Shown here piece by piece: positions 1 through 11,085 of a stretch of DNA of 64,000 nucleotides (positions within the stretch are counted from its first letter, which is position 1; the number at the start of each line of letters is the position of its first letter). Position numbers and translations under genes: made by a program. The stretch comes from Tupaia tana (lineage: Eukaryota; Chordata; Mammalia; Scandentia; Tupaiidae), in NCBI GenBank assembly GCA_026018925.1, contig JAKSZU010000018.1, positions 6,170,920 to 6,234,919 of the forward strand. The letters are read 5' to 3'. The notes below the pieces were generated by a model. That model was not told the origin of the DNA, did no database searches, and saw only the letters and a program-made list of their open reading frames with translations.

Positions 1-489
1 ACAGAGGGTGGGCAATGCTGAGGTTGCTTTAAGCTGGGCCCTTCGAGATCATTCTATCTCCTGTGGCCTCAAAACCTGTGAACTCAGAGCAGCCAGTGAG
101 CACTAGGGTCTCACTCGTGCAAAAATGGTGTGAATTCGAAATAACACTTCATTCTAAAAATATCAATAAAGTCTCAATTTATGTGTCAAATGAGAACAAT
201 GTGATCTGTCTTGGATTTGAAAAGGAGTTAAGAATCCTAAAGCTTCAAAGGAGGCGGGCCCATGCCACACAGGGGCACAGTGTCAGCTGGGGAACAGCAA
301 CAGGCCCCGTTTGCAGGGTCAAGTTTCCAATCAGGCAAGTGTGAGTGAAGCGTGTTTGGGCGTCTTCAGGCCCGACCTATGACTGTAAGGTACCTACCCT
401 GTAAATACAGACCTGAATAATGACATGCTTCAGACACAAGGGGGGTCTCTCAAGAGCTGCATTTAGAGAGAATGAGGAAAGGGGAACTG

Positions 490-745
490 AGAAAGGGCGA
501 GAACTTGCATTCAGGAACAAGGACATCTGGGTTCAAATACTGGCTCTGCCACTTACCAGGCTGTTTGACTCTGACCGGTCATTTAACCTCTCTGGGCCTC
601 ATTTTCCTCAACTCTAAAATGGGGTGATTCTAGGTCCCATTGCTTTAAATTATTAGAAGGATTAAGTGATGTGTTGTATTAAAGTAACTAGAACAGGGTC
701 AGGCACACGGGGATTGCTATCCAGGGGTTTATTAAATAAATAGTA
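490..745 (+). repeat. MIR element
   Basis: The order of blocks is that of MIR: GGTTCAAATACTGGCTCTGC, a splice-like CTGTTTGACT segment, CTCTGGGCCTCATTTTCCTC, AAAATGGGGTGATT, a GGATTAAGTGA block, then a CAGGCAC and ATTAAATAAATAG end. Confidence 0.85.
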
Positions 746-749
746 ACTT

Positions 750-1005
750 TTTTTAATTGCCAGAGGGTATGTATATTTGCCAGAGAGAGAGAGAGAAAGA
801 GAGAGAGAAAGGAAGAGACCAACCCAATGGGGTGCAGTCACGCCACAATTTCTTCTTTTCCACTTCTCCATCCTGTTAGGATCTGGGGCACACACATGCA
901 CATGTCTGGTATTTAAAAACAACACACAAACAAACAAAACTATTTCTGTAATTGCTGCTGGGGCTGGGATTTGAACTGTGTAGGCTGTTATGTGGAGTGC
1001 TGGCT
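750..1005 (-). repeat. tRNA-headed SINE, old variant (type B)
   Basis: Plus strand starts with the T-rich tail, then TTGCCAGAGGG, a GA-rich run, CCACAATTTC, the CACACACATGCACATG block and a decayed head ending near GTGCTGGCTCCC. Type B copies share the layout of the young SINE but have a different body and a longer GA run, and are more diverged. Confidence 0.8.
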
Positions 1006-1136
1006 CCCTTCAAAATTAGGCTACATGGTCACACACACCCCTTTATTGACAATCCATTCTACTCCTTTCGTTTTAGTTCCCAGAACCAGCTAGTTTTCAG
1101 TTCAGCTCTCCTCCCAGGAGGTCATCACAACTATTC

Positions 1137-1600
1137 TTTTTTTTTTTTTTTTTTTCCACATTGGATATCATTAGTTTATTATAAAAGAGAAACATGGAAA
1201 TTATGTACATGATGGAAGGTTTCACGACTTCAGTGGAGTGGGCAGCTTCGTGTGATCCCATTTCAGTAGTGATCATTTCAGTCGACATACTTTCCAAGAA
1301 TGTCACCATCTCTAAACATGAAATAATCCTCATCATCTAGAACTACTTCAGTGCCTCCATATTCCGGAAGAAGAACTTTATCTCCGACTTTCACGCTAAC
1401 TGGTTGAATCTCTCCACCCTTTCCTCTAGAGCCAGATCCAACAGCTGCTACTGTTGCTTGCAATACTTTTCCTTGAGACTTCTCTGGAAGCATAATGCCT
1501 CCTTTGGTTACTGTTTCTGCAGAACTCCTTTCAACGATACTCGGTCAAAGAGTGGAAGAAACTTCCTACATGCCTGTTCTGCCATGACTCTCGCTCATAC
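1137..1600 (-). pseudogene. HSPE1P: Processed HSPE1 (HSP10 co-chaperonin) pseudogene
   Basis: HSPE1 is the mitochondrial 10-kDa co-chaperonin. The minus strand holds an intronless copy: ATG at 1585, stop at 1280-1278, then a 3'UTR with AATAAA at 1180-1175 and a 19-base A tail (T run 1137-1155). The span from ATG to stop is 308 bases, one less than the 309 of a 102-residue HSP10, because one base is missing shortly after the LFDRV codons. The first about 16 codons read through and the rest is open only in another frame, from the internal MLPEKSQGKV to GDILGKYVD. Several charge-changing substitutions (for example TEVVLDDED) also differ from the usual protein. Absence of introns plus an A tail marks L1-driven retroposition. 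The 5' limit is uncertain and may reach about 1640. Confidence 0.95.
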
Positions 1601-1640
1601 TCTGGTCTCGCGCAGCCACCGCAGCAAGTAGAGACCCACA

Positions 1641-2611
1641 CTCTGGCCTTCGGGACACGTGAAACGCCCGCCCATCACAGCTACTCTAACAGAGATCCCA
1701 GCATTGCTTCCTGCCGGTAGAACCCACACACACACTTTGCCAGTGATATTTTGACCAAGACCCAGCTGACCACTGGGGCTGGCATCTTCCAGGTCACCAA
1801 GGCCCTCTGTCAGAGTGGAACTCCCACTTGTGTTAGTGGGACAGACCAACAAATTAAGAACCTCCTAATTTCCTCATTAGTTTCCACAGGCTTTCAGCCA
1901 GATAAACAACTCAGCTTTAAGGAAGAGGATGTAGTTCGAATATGTGTTTCCCACAGCCCATACAAAGCATTTTCTAAAAACTCAAAGCAAGAGTCAGAAT
2001 CAGGAGATTTTACCAGAATGTCCAGACCAACAGTTTCTCTTGATTAGCAGGAAATGGGCCACCTTCAGGCCTGTGCTCCTAGAAGGGACCCATTCGCTGA
2101 GCACAGGTCAGTGGCGGGTCCCTCGAGGGAGCGTGGTCTCAGCGAGGACGGTGGCCTACAGCTGGCCTGTGTGTACACGCCCTCCACTGCCAACGTCCTT
2201 CCCAGACGTGACCTGCACCTGTCCTGAATATCCTCAGCTCGAGACCCTGCCATATACCGTCCCACTTCAGAAGGCTGCCTGGAGGAAGGTGAGTCGTTTA
2301 CCTGGCTGGATGCCTGAGGGAAGCTAATGGGGAAAGGACTTTGCTCCCTCCTTTGTTGAGACTTAGGCAACCTGTCAGATTGCCACCCTCGTGTTGACAC
2401 TGCCTATTCCCCATAAAATAAGTTACAGCATAATAAAATGGTAGATAAATAAAATAAAACTCTAGTGCATTGAAGATTTCCCTGAGGCCCAAACAAGACC
2501 TTGCTCCCAATCCAGGAAGAGCAAATACTTGATTTCTCCATATTTGCCCTTAGCACGCTTAGAAGATAGTAATTGTTGGGTCCTGAGAAATAACTAGATT
2601 TTTCATGTACA
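1641..2611. other. No gene or clear repeat recognised
   Basis: Moderate-GC intron DNA. Short open frames on both strands have no recognisable domain or splice context. AT-rich from about 2400. Confidence 0.5.
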
Positions 2612-2725
2612 TTTTTTCTTTTTTCTTTTTTTAGCCAGAAGGTGCATGTGCTTGCCAGAGAGAGAGAAAGCACCCCCCCACTCCCGTGAAGGACGGTCAC
2701 ATTACAATTCCATCAGGATTTTGGC

Positions 2726-2771
<46 letters not shown>

Positions 2772-2865
2772 CTAGCGCTTTTCTCAAGCTCCCAGAGCCA
2801 AAATTCAAACCACCATGCGGGGTTTGGCTCCCAGCACCCTACAGCACAGGGCTGGCCCTCATGTC
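2612..2865 (-). repeat. tRNA-headed SINE, type B, with an internal CA microsatellite
   Basis: Layout as at 750-1005. The CACACA segment that is short in other copies has expanded to about 19 CA units at 2731-2768, splitting the body. Confidence 0.8.
2731..2768. repeat. (CA)n microsatellite
   Basis: A pure CA run of about 38 bases inside the type B SINE. Confidence 0.95.
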
Positions 2866-2884
2866 AGTTTTCTTACTGGAAAGA

Positions 2885-3100
2885 AAAGCATTTTTCCTGG
2901 AATACAACCTTTATGGATAACTCTCCCATGCTCTTGTTATTTCTGTGTATAGCAGGCAACCGAGATGCCGAGAGATTAAATAATTTTTCAAGGCTGCACT
3001 ATAAGGACACTTCGGAGTCAGCAGCCTCGAACCCAGATCTGCTTTTTCTAAAGCGCGTTCTTCTACTGCCGTGATACACTGCTTCCTTGAGCGTCTGGGA
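2885..3100. repeat. Local duplication, copy 1
   Basis: Shares a near-continuous block of about 200 bases with 4085-4290: TTTTTCCTGGAATAC, CTCTTGTTATTTCTGTGTA, GAGATGCCGAGAGATT, TTTTTCAAGGC, GGAGTCAGCAGCCTC and TTCTTCTACTGC recur in order. The right part looks like a reversed MIR core, but the match extends beyond the MIR-like portion. Confidence 0.85.
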
Positions 3101-3411
3101 GGTGGGCATGCATAGAGCAGGGGCCCGTGATCGGAGCTCTTTGCTGGTCTGAGGTCCCGTCTTTGGGGTCATGCCCTTTGCCTGTGCAACAGCACGAACT
3201 CCCTACAATTGTTCTTCCAGAAGAGGAAATGCAGTGGGTTTGTTCCCAGTGATGCACGAGAAAACAACACTGAGCCTTGCCACGAAATGAGCATCCTATC
3301 AAAAGAGCCCGTCTGGGTCTGAACACACGAATGGATCCCCCATCAGGGCCCCGTCCCGACCCCTCTCGTGAAGTCCACCTGCCGCTGCTCCCCAACCTGG
3401 TACTTTATGGC

Positions 3412-3450
3412 AAAACAAACAAACAAACAAAAACAAACAAACAAAAAAAC
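3412..3450 (+). repeat. (CAAA)n simple repeat
   Basis: AAACAAACAAACAAA-type tract, A-rich. No retroelement body is obvious on its left. Confidence 0.85.
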
Positions 3451-4084
3451 GAGCAGCTTGGCTCGCCAAGCTTGCCACCACGCTGGGTACGTACACTGTC
3501 CGGAGCAGCAGAAATCTACCTCGTAATTGCTCCTATTCCACATGCATCTGCCGAGTGCCCCATCACGTGCTGGTGAAGAAGCATGGTTATGGCTCTCCGT
3601 ACCAACATCCTCCAAACTGATGCTAATGGGACGATGCGTGGCCAGCTGAGGTATTCAGAAATTTAGAAATTCGCAAGTAAGACAGGAGGCTCTTAGAGAT
3701 AAACTGCAGATCCAGACCAGTGTGAAAGCGCTCCTTCCCGGCCCCTCAGAGACTCGGCCAAGACCTGCCAGCCCTCCTTCCTCTCGGAGTGTGTTTGCAG
3801 AGACCCAGGGAATGTCTCCCTAATCTGCCAGCTGCCCTCCCTGACAGAAGGGAAACAGGAAGAGCCTATCCAGGAGCTGATCTCCGTGGCAGTAAGCGAG
3901 GATGGGGCTACAATATGCTCTGAGGGCCACGTTCAACCTAAGACACTTCTTCCTGCCTCTCTTCACCTTCATTTATTCATTCCTGCAGTGGTCACTGTGG
4001 GACATCTTAGCAATACTACCCATAAAAGACAAACACGCCCTGGTTTCACCGGGCTTACCATCTCCAACGGCAATTCTCAACACA
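3451..4084. other. No gene or clear repeat recognised
   Basis: Mixed-sequence intron DNA between the CAAA tract and the second duplication copy. No domain, splice pair or repeat family was recognised. Confidence 0.5.
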
Positions 4085-4290
4085 ATGCGTTTTTCCTGGA
4101 ATACTACCTTTATAGATAAGTCAACCATACTCTTGTTATTTCTGTGTAAAATAGGCAACTGAGATGCCGAGAGATTGAATACTTTTTCAAGGCCGCACCA
4201 TAAGGACACTTTGGAGTCAGCAGCCTCAAACCTAGATCTGCTCTTTCGAAAGCACATTCTTCTACTGCTACCTTGAGCATCTGGGTCAGA
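4085..4290. repeat. Local duplication, copy 2
   Basis: Direct repeat of 2885-3100, about 1.2 kb away. Small differences include TATAGATAAG for TATGGATAAC and the absence of the short GTGATACACTGCTTC segment near the right end. Confidence 0.85.
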
Positions 4291-4294
4291 TGCA

Positions 4295-4400
4295 ACCCCG
4301 AGTCCCATTAGAATCTAAAAAATGTCAGTGCCCAGGCCTCTCCTCTAGGGAGCCTCATTTAATTGGTCAGGGACAGGTCCAACACCCACCAGCAGCAGTT
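4295..4400. repeat. MER5-like hAT relic
   Basis: Contains CCCATTAGAATC, AGTGCCCAGGCC and TTTAATTGGTCAGGG in the order of MER5-type elements. Both ends are decayed. Confidence 0.55.
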
Positions 4401-4454
4401 TCTAAATCTCTCTAAATGATTACCAAGTACATGCAGAGTTGATAGGAAGCAGAG

Positions 4455-4640
4455 ATGTTGAACCAGGGGTGACTGTCCCCCCAGGGGATATTTGGCAACA
4501 TCTGTTGACATTTCTGGTTGTCACAACTCTGGGGGTGCTGATGGCATGGAATGTGCAGAGCCCGGAGCTGCTCAACATCCTGCAACACACAGGCAGCCCA
4601 CATCCCAGAGAAGGGCCCAGCCCCGGGGTCAATAACACCC
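4455..4640 (+). repeat. Non-autonomous hAT-type DNA transposon relic
   Basis: TTGAACCAGGGGTGACTG, CCCCCAGGGGATATTTGGCA, TGGTTGTCACAACTCTGGGG and CATCCTGCAACACACAGG form the known ancient MER series that also appears at 8920-9095 and 11645-12085. I do not name the exact subfamily. Confidence 0.75.
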
Positions 4641-5412
4641 AGGCCTTCCAAGGAAGGTATTTCAAAGATCACCGAGGTCAAATCGGAAAGGTCTTGTCTC
4701 GGGGCAAGGCGGACAGTGGATAAATAATTACCACATCGATGAAGATTATAAATAGAAAAGGTCTGAGAACGATGAACCGCCATCTATGTTTGTAAATAAC
4801 TTAATGTCCCTCCTTAATAGAACACTCTTTGGAAAGGAATAGGGGCAGGAAAGACAAGTAGATGGGTCCCCTCTGTCAGGACAGGGACTCTCTTGGGCTA
4901 TTTGGTTCACTGTGTTAGACCTCATGCCTAAAACGGTGACGGGTAAATATTTGCCTAATGGCGAAATGAGCAGCTGATTAATAAGTGTCACAGTCCAGGC
5001 ACTGTTGCCACTCAAAGCTTAGTTTATTGCTCTCCACTGGCTTCCGGGACTCGTTCTTCCCCTCCCGAGCCTCCCTGGCACTGCCCCCCTCAGGGCCATA
5101 GTACCTGATGCTGTAGCCCAAGGCTCTCTGAGATTACTTTTCTTTTTGCTCAGCCGTGACCACCAATCACAGGATAAAACGAGCATTTGTCCACTCAGCC
5201 TCAAAGGCTGTCAGAGACTGTGAAATTGAATTCTAATCCGCTTATCGCCCACTATCTTCCACTAGTATCCTAAATGCCGCCCACACCCGTACCCTGAAGT
5301 TCCTTGGTGTTTCCTTCCTTACCGACATCTTTATCACATCAAACTTCTTGCCTTAAACCTTAAATTTGAATTGCAAGTACCCACATAAATTTATGGTTAA
5401 TTTTCCTCTTTC

Positions 5413-5674
5413 TTTTTTTTTTAGAGGTTTTTGCTATAGGGCGCGTGCGCTCGCCAGACAGACAGAAAGAGACAGAGAGACAGAAAGCGAGAAATCACCC
5501 CACAGGGGGGATGGCCACGCCACAATCCCTTCTCCTCCATTCTCCTCTTGGGATCTTGGGCACATGCACACACACGTGGCCGGCGTGAGTTTTAAGCCAC
5601 CGGGTCCGGTACGCGAACCACGGTCGACTACGTGGGAGTCCAGCGACATAGCCATTACGCTAACTGCTGGTCCC
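5413..5674 (-). repeat. Long-type tRNA-headed SINE, young copy
   Basis: On the minus strand: a head ending in B-box-like GGTTCG, a body with the ATCCC/GAGAATGGAGGAGAAGGGAT segment, a CT-rich GTCTCTCTGTCT part, GCGCACGCGCCCTATAGCAA and an A-rich tail. Many CpGs are retained. The flanks share TCCTCTTTCTTTTT as target-site duplication. Confidence 0.9.
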
Positions 5675-6124
5675 TCCTCTTTCTTTTTTTAAAATTATTT
5701 TTAAAGTTTTTTTTTCGGGGGGAGCCCCAACAGAGTCTCCACATGGAGATCCACCCCTGTCGCAGTCAGCCCAGGTCACGGGCATGCATGTGCACACCCA
5801 GCACGTTCACGCAGGTCCTGTATGCCAACCAGGCTCGTTTCCTTGTGGGACCAGTCTTGTCACCACTGTGAGCACCTGGTCCCTCACGATCACTTCCCTC
5901 TTTGCGACCATCACATACTTCCTGGCTCTGAACCCTGAAAAGGCCCAGAAGCAATGACGACCTAGTGACAAAGAGCACCCTAAGTGCCTACATTGTGCTC
6001 CTCAAAAAAGAACCAGGTTCCTTCAAGACATGGCTAATTTTAAATTTTGACTTAAGATGAGTCAGATAATTTGCTCCAAAAAGCAAGGAAGCTCTCTGAG
6101 ATTGAGGAGTCAAATAAAAAACGT

Positions 6125-6390
6125 GGGGCCAGCAGGTGGCGTAGTGGTTAAGGGGCTGGACTTCCATGTGGCCAACCGCAGTGTTAGTCCCAGACCTGGT
6201 GACTTAAAACACTCCAGGCACGTGTGTGTGCATGCCCCAAACCCTGAGAGGAGAATGGAGAAGGGACTGCGGTGTGGCCATCTCCCCTGTGGGGTGATTT
6301 CTCACTTTCTTTCTCTCTGTCTGTTTGGCAAGTGTACGTACCCTGTAGCAAAACTCTCTAAAAAATAATAATAATAAAATAAAAAGAATT
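6125..6390 (+). repeat. tRNA-headed SINE, intermediate-age copy
   Basis: Head GGGGCCAGCAGGTGGCGTAG at 6125 keeps an A-box-like GTGGTTAAG. The body and CT part follow, then CCCTGTAGCAAAACTCTC and an AATAAT tail. AAATAAAAA flanks both ends. CpGs are mostly lost. Confidence 0.85.
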
Positions 6391-6439
6391 TAAAAAGAAA
6401 AAGAATAAAAGGCACAGGCACCTCCTTGAGGAGGCTTCC

Positions 6440-6650
6440 ATTCTCTGCAGACAGAGGAACGTGAGTGAGCATCGTTTTGGACGACAACGCAGTGAGATGT
6501 CTGTGTTTGGCCCGCTTTCTAATTGGGCTGTTTGTATGAGCGGCAAGTAAGCACACACCAAAATGTTCCATGTCACCAGCCATTAGAGAGCTGCAGGGAC
6601 CACAGTGAGACGTCACTTCACATCTGCGGGAACCAGTGTGACCTTCAAAC
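6440..6650 (+). repeat. Old L1 fragment
   Basis: Includes CACCAGCCATTAGAGAGCTG and ACAGTGAGACGTCACTTCAC, matching the well-known L1 ORF2 end block for nucleotides around 'AGATATCACCTCACA'. Heavily diverged. Confidence 0.6.
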
Positions 6651-6987
6651 TGGGCTTCCAGTGGTGTGCTGGAGCGGCTTGCACAGCTCGGGCGGGCTGA
6701 CTGGAGTACTCAGGAGCTGCAGCGCCGGTGCCATCCCAGTCGTGAGGCTACACGTGTTCAGTGATTTCTCTTAATAAACTAAATTCTCAAAGTGGTGTAC
6801 CAGTTGGACATAAGTAAATCCCAAAATGTTGATATCCCTTCTTCTTAATGACCACATTCGCCCATTAATGTTTCACTATTCTAACCCCACTGAAGGCTTC
6901 TCCAGTGTGACATTCACCAAGGAAACTAGTGTTTATAAATGACTTTCATTCAGCATTTACTGAAAGCTGATCACCATAAAAATTGGC

Positions 6988-7250
6988 ACTGGGTCAACCT
7001 GTACCCTAGTGGTTAAGGGAGTTAGGTCCCACGTGGCCAACTGCACTTCAAATCCCAGCCCCGGAGGCTTGAAAAACAAGCCAAGAGAATGAGTGTGTGC
7101 ATGCCCTACATCACAACGGGAAGAAGAAACGGACAGGAGATTCAAATGTTACCTCAGCCCATTGGGGATGCTTTCTCCCTCTCCGCGTCTGTTTGTCTGC
7201 CTTTCTGGCACGCATATATATATATAAATCTAAAATTGCTCTAAAAAAAT
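6988..7250 (+). repeat. tRNA-headed SINE, type B
   Basis: Head CCCTAGTGGTTAAGG, body AAAACAAGCCAAGAGAATG, GTGTGTGCATGCCC and a CT-rich end. The tail is a short TATATATATA run and AAAAAAATAATA. It lacks the CpGs of the young type. Confidence 0.75.
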
Positions 7251-7281
7251 AATATCTTCTTTTTTAAAAAAGTTCCACCCA

Positions 7282-7540
7282 GTACCAGCAGTTGGCGTAA
7301 TGGCTATGTCACTGGACTCTCATGTAGTCGACTGTGGTTCAAGTCCTGGACCTGGTGGCTTAAACCCATGCTGGGCGCGTGTGCATGCGTGCCCAAGATC
7401 CCGAGAGGAGAATGGAGGAGAAGGGATTGTGGTGTGGCCATCCTCTCTGGGGGGTGATTTCTTGCTTTCTCTCTTCCTCTCTTTCTCTCTCTGGCAAGGT
7501 GCACACATGTCCTAAATAAAACTTTTTAAAATTTTAATTT
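7282..7540 (+). repeat. Long-type SINE
   Basis: Head ACCAGCAGTTGGCGTAATGG; B-box region GTGGTTCAAGTCCTGGACC; body, CT part and tail in standard order. It lies only about 30 bases after the preceding SINE, forming a head-to-tail pair. Confidence 0.9.
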
Positions 7541-8440
7541 AATTTTTAAAAGATACATACCTACATAAATTTAAAACATGTTATACAATGTCACAAAAAA
7601 TAGCACACTGCTATATGAAATGTAAATCTACTTAAGATTTACATAACACAAACAGGGTAAATTACTCAGAGATAGAACCAGATTACCGGTTACCCCAAGG
7701 TGGCTCAGCTACTACTCCCTGTCACTCTGCAGTTTTATCTACAAAGGACAGCCATGTTACTGTTCCTGTGGGTCTTTTTCACAGGAAAGGTGCCTCCTGA
7801 CTGACAAGATGTCATTTTTGCTAACGCATGGCTAGAAGCTCACTCAGCTGCTTCTAATATAATGGTACAATATGCTCCTTGCCAAATCTGACTAAAATAC
7901 TGCACGGGAAATCCAAAGGTCTGTGATTTACAGTTCTCTACTCTCTGTTTCATTAATAAGCATCACCACTGACCTAGTTCCTTACAATAGGGATGGCAAA
8001 CCCTTGGCATGTGCCTCCACTCCCCTCACATGCCACCCATGGATATTCAGGCAAGTGCTCTCTCCCTTAGAACCTACTCCCTCCAACACTCCTGACCAAC
8101 CAGAGATGGCACAGAGAAGAAACTACTTTATTGTCCCATTCACAGTCAAAACATTGTGCTATTTTCTAGTGGGATTCAGGCTCCTCCTTTCTATTCCATC
8201 CTTACCACGCCTCTCCTCCACTCCCAGACCTAGTCTGGCTCCCACTTGCCTGCTAGGTGATACAGAAAGTGCCCTGCCTGGATTTGAATGACCTCTATAA
8301 GTTGCCTATGCCAAATCAACCTTTCTGTGTTTATCGATCTTAGGACCTGCCTTCTGTTCCAGTCGGGCTGGTTTCCTTATCAACTCACACATTCTTTTTA
8401 GTCTATCTTGTTTGTTCCTGCCTATCCCTCTGATAATCAT
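7541..8440. other. No gene or clear repeat recognised
   Basis: AT-rich, then mixed intron DNA. The frame around 7923-8291 has no recognisable domain. Confidence 0.5.
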
Positions 8441-8700
8441 CCATTTATTTATTAACTTATCCTTCCAATGGCTCAATATTAAACATTTACTATGTACCAT
8501 GCACTCTTCTAGCTTATGAGGGTACAGCAGTACGTAAAACCAGCCATGTCCTTGTCCATGGAGCAGACACAGTAGAGAACAATGGGATACAGCCAACAAA
8601 CAAATGCATATGGTGCCACATGGTAGTGAGTGCTGAGAAGCAGAATGGTGATGGGGAAGAAGATGCCTCTTTTGGTATGGAGATCAGGGAAAGCAACTCA
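8440..8700 (-). repeat. L2-like LINE fragment
   Basis: TATTAAACATTTACTATGTA, CATGCACTCTTCTAGC and TCCTTGTCCATGGAGC follow the L2/MIR 3' region. The orientation is tentative. Confidence 0.55.
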
Positions 8701-8919
8701 GAGGGAATAACAGTTAAACAGCTATCCCAGGGAAGGGTGTACCAGGACAGGGCAGAGGCTCTCAGTCTGGAACATAATTATCAGAGGAAGAGAAAGTAGA
8801 CCATTTTAGCTGGAGCAGAATAAATGAGGAAGAGAATTAAAGAAGGTAAGTCAGAAGAGTAGTTCAAGGCTAGTTGTGTGGGGCCTTTAAGTTCATAGGA
8901 CAATTTGGCCCTGGGGAAC

Positions 8920-9095
8920 ATCTGAAAATTTCTGGAGACTGTTTGGTTGTCACAACCGGGAGGTGTGTGTGTGCTGTTGGCATCTAGTGAGTAGTGACCA
9001 GAAGTGCTGCTACCATCCTACGGTGCCACAAAGGACTACATGGCCCCAAATGCTAATGGTGCCAAGGTCAAGAAGCCTTGCTTTATGCCCTACTG
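8920..9095 (+). repeat. Non-autonomous hAT-type DNA transposon relic
   Basis: Same family as 4455-4640: TTTCTGGAGACTG, TTTGGTTGTCACAACCGGG, TTGGCATCTAGTGAGTAG and AATGCTAATGGTGCCAAGG are present in the expected order. Confidence 0.75.
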
Positions 9096-9214
9096 AAGAC
9101 TGTGAGTTTTATTCTAAAGTGCAGTGAACTGCCATCAGGAAGTTTTGCACAAACGCATAATCTGAACCGACTTACGTTTGGAAGGATCAGTTTAGATACT
9201 GTGTTGTGAATCAT

Positions 9215-9360
9215 AATTTAAATGATACCAACACCAAAGGTCACCATTTATTGAACACCTATTACATTTGAGACATGGTACTGATCACCTTACCTAAGAT
9301 ATCTCAGTATTTTCTTCATTATTCCTACATTATTCCTACCAGCATTACAGCTCGATCATT
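9215..9360 (-). repeat. MIR element
   Basis: CCATTTATTGAACACCTATT, TACTGATCACCTTACCTAAG and ATCTCAGTATT match the reversed 3' half of MIR. Confidence 0.7.
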
Positions 9361-9588
9361 AATTTTTTTAATTTCCAGAAGATGTGGATGCTCATCAGAA
9401 GGAGACGGAGAGAGAAGAGGGGAAGTACCGCCCAGCGGAATTTGATCATGCCACAATCCCCCTTCCATTTCTCCATCCTGTTGGGATCTTGGGCATGCAT
9501 GCATGCATGTGCATTTTAAAGCACTGGGGCCAGCATTCAAACCACAATGGACCATGTGAGATCTGGCTCCCCCAACCACTAGGCCAGG
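9361..9588 (-). repeat. tRNA-headed SINE, type B
   Basis: TTTCCAGAAGATGTGGATGC, GGAGACGGAGAGAGAAG, a CATGCATGCATGCATGTGC block and a decayed head ending CCAACCACTAGGCCA. Old copy. Confidence 0.75.
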
Positions 9589-9597
9589 GAGTCATTA

Positions 9598-9722
9598 TTG
9601 CCCCTCCAGTAGACTGCAAGCTCAACAAGGGCATGAACTTTGCTTTGTTACCTGTTGAACTGCCAGCACCTAGGACAATGCCTGGGATATGCTGGGCACC
9701 CAGTGTTTGTCGAATGAATGAA
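9598..9722 (+). repeat. L2 3' end
   Basis: CAGTAGACTGCAAGCTCAAC, AGGGCATGAACTTTG, CTAGGACAATGCCTGGGA and GTTTGTCGAATGAATGAACA are the standard L2 terminal blocks. Confidence 0.85.
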
Positions 9723-10284
9723 CAGATTCTAAGGTGGACCCATTTTTTTTCCCACTTCAGACAAGTAGCAGGGAGGGATTTGAGATGAGGAGGTCCAGAT
9801 CACGCAGGGCTTTCTAGTCTTGGGCAGAAGTTTGTGTTTTTATTATCTATATTTGAACGCCTTGGAAGGGTCTTAAGCCAGACAGAGGCATTCTGGCTAC
9901 TCTTTGAAAAATGCGTTGAAGGGCCAAAAATGGAATTCCAGAAGCTAAGGGATAGTCCTGGAACAAATGGCAGCTTTGGCTAGAACAGAGGCGATGGAGG
10001 TGGAGAGGAGTGGCTGCACTCAGATTCATTCTGAAGGTGATACTTTAACTCTAGAAATGAATTAGAAATGTGCAGGAGAAGGTGCAGGAAGCAGGGAGTA
10101 AGGGGAACTGGTCAGGGATTCTGGTGCTAGGTATTAAAGCTCACTGAAGTGGGGAACCCTAAGCAAGGACCAATAGGAGAGGGTCCAAAATCAAGAACTC
10201 TGTTTCAGATGGGTAGAATCGGAGACACCCAATGGAACCGGGTCCATAAGATGTTAGAGAAATGAATTGCTTATACCAATGCTG

Positions 10285-10612
10285 CTCAACATGTGGTGGG
10301 GCCTCACACTGACACACATCATCAGTCGAAGATGTTCAATACATTTAACCTACTGAACCTCATAGCTTAGCTTCCCCTGCCTTAAATGTGCTCAGGAGAT
10401 TCACGTTAGCCTATAGCTGAACAAAATCACCTCCTACCTCAAGGCCTATTTTATTACAGTGTTGAATATATCTCATAATATATTGAATACTCTACTGAAA
10501 GTGTAAAATAGATGAAAGTTCTAAGTATTGCTTCTATTGAACGTATATCACCTTTGCAATATTGTGAAGTCAAAAAATTGTAAGTCAAGCCATCATAAGT
10601 CAGGCACCACCT
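10285..10612 (+). repeat. Tigger-type (pogo/Tc1) DNA transposon relic
   Basis: CTTAAATGTGCTCAG, TTAGCCTATAGCTGAACAAA, TGTTGAATATATCTC, TTGAATACTCTACTGAAAGT and the end GTAAGTCAAGCCATCATAAG match a known Tigger-derived non-autonomous element. Confidence 0.75.
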
Positions 10613-10641
10613 ACACAAGGTTTCTGAGCTGTGCTTCATGC

Positions 10642-10910
10642 TTTTTTTTTTTTTTTTTTGAGAGAGAGAGAGGCTTTTGCTATAGGGCACATGTACTTGC
10701 CAGAGACATAGAGAAAGATAAAAACAGAAAAAGTGAGAAACCACTCCCCAGGAGGGATGCCATGCTGCAATCCCTTCTCCATTCTCCTTTTGGGATTTTG
10801 GGCACGCATGCACAAATGCCTGGCATGAGTTTCATGCTGCTGGGTTCAAGACTCACACTGCAGTTAACCACGTGGAGTTCAGGGCTTTAACCACTACACC
10901 ACACACTGGC
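10642..10910 (-). repeat. Long-type SINE, moderately diverged
   Basis: T-rich tail, GAGAGGCTTTTGCTATAGGG, body with AATCCCTTCTCCATTC, and head ending CCACTACACCACACACTGGCC. Flanks TGTGCTTCAT and TTGCACTTCAT suggest a target duplication. Confidence 0.85.
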
Positions 10911-10914
10911 CCTC

Positions 10915-11085
10915 AGTTGCACTTCATTCTTAATGTGGGGCTCCCCATTAGCTTCACCTGGGATGGAAACTCTCTCAAGTAGCCATTTAAGACACATGCT
11001 CAGCCACACGTCTTAGATCTGGTAGACCCAAGCTCTGGGAGTGGGCGCCCATGCATCTGCAGGTGGTTCTAATGCACAGTGATGG
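10915..11085 (+). repeat. MER5-like hAT relic
   Basis: CCCATTAGCTTCACCTGGG, CAAGCTCTGGGAGTGG and CAGGTGGTTCTAATGCACAG resemble MER5-type element ends. Confidence 0.55.

Noticed and set aside
1620-2050. Plus-strand frame next to the HSPE1 pseudogene as a gene fragment
   Set aside because: No recognised domain, no splice pair, and it is antisense to the intron. Nothing supports it beyond being open.
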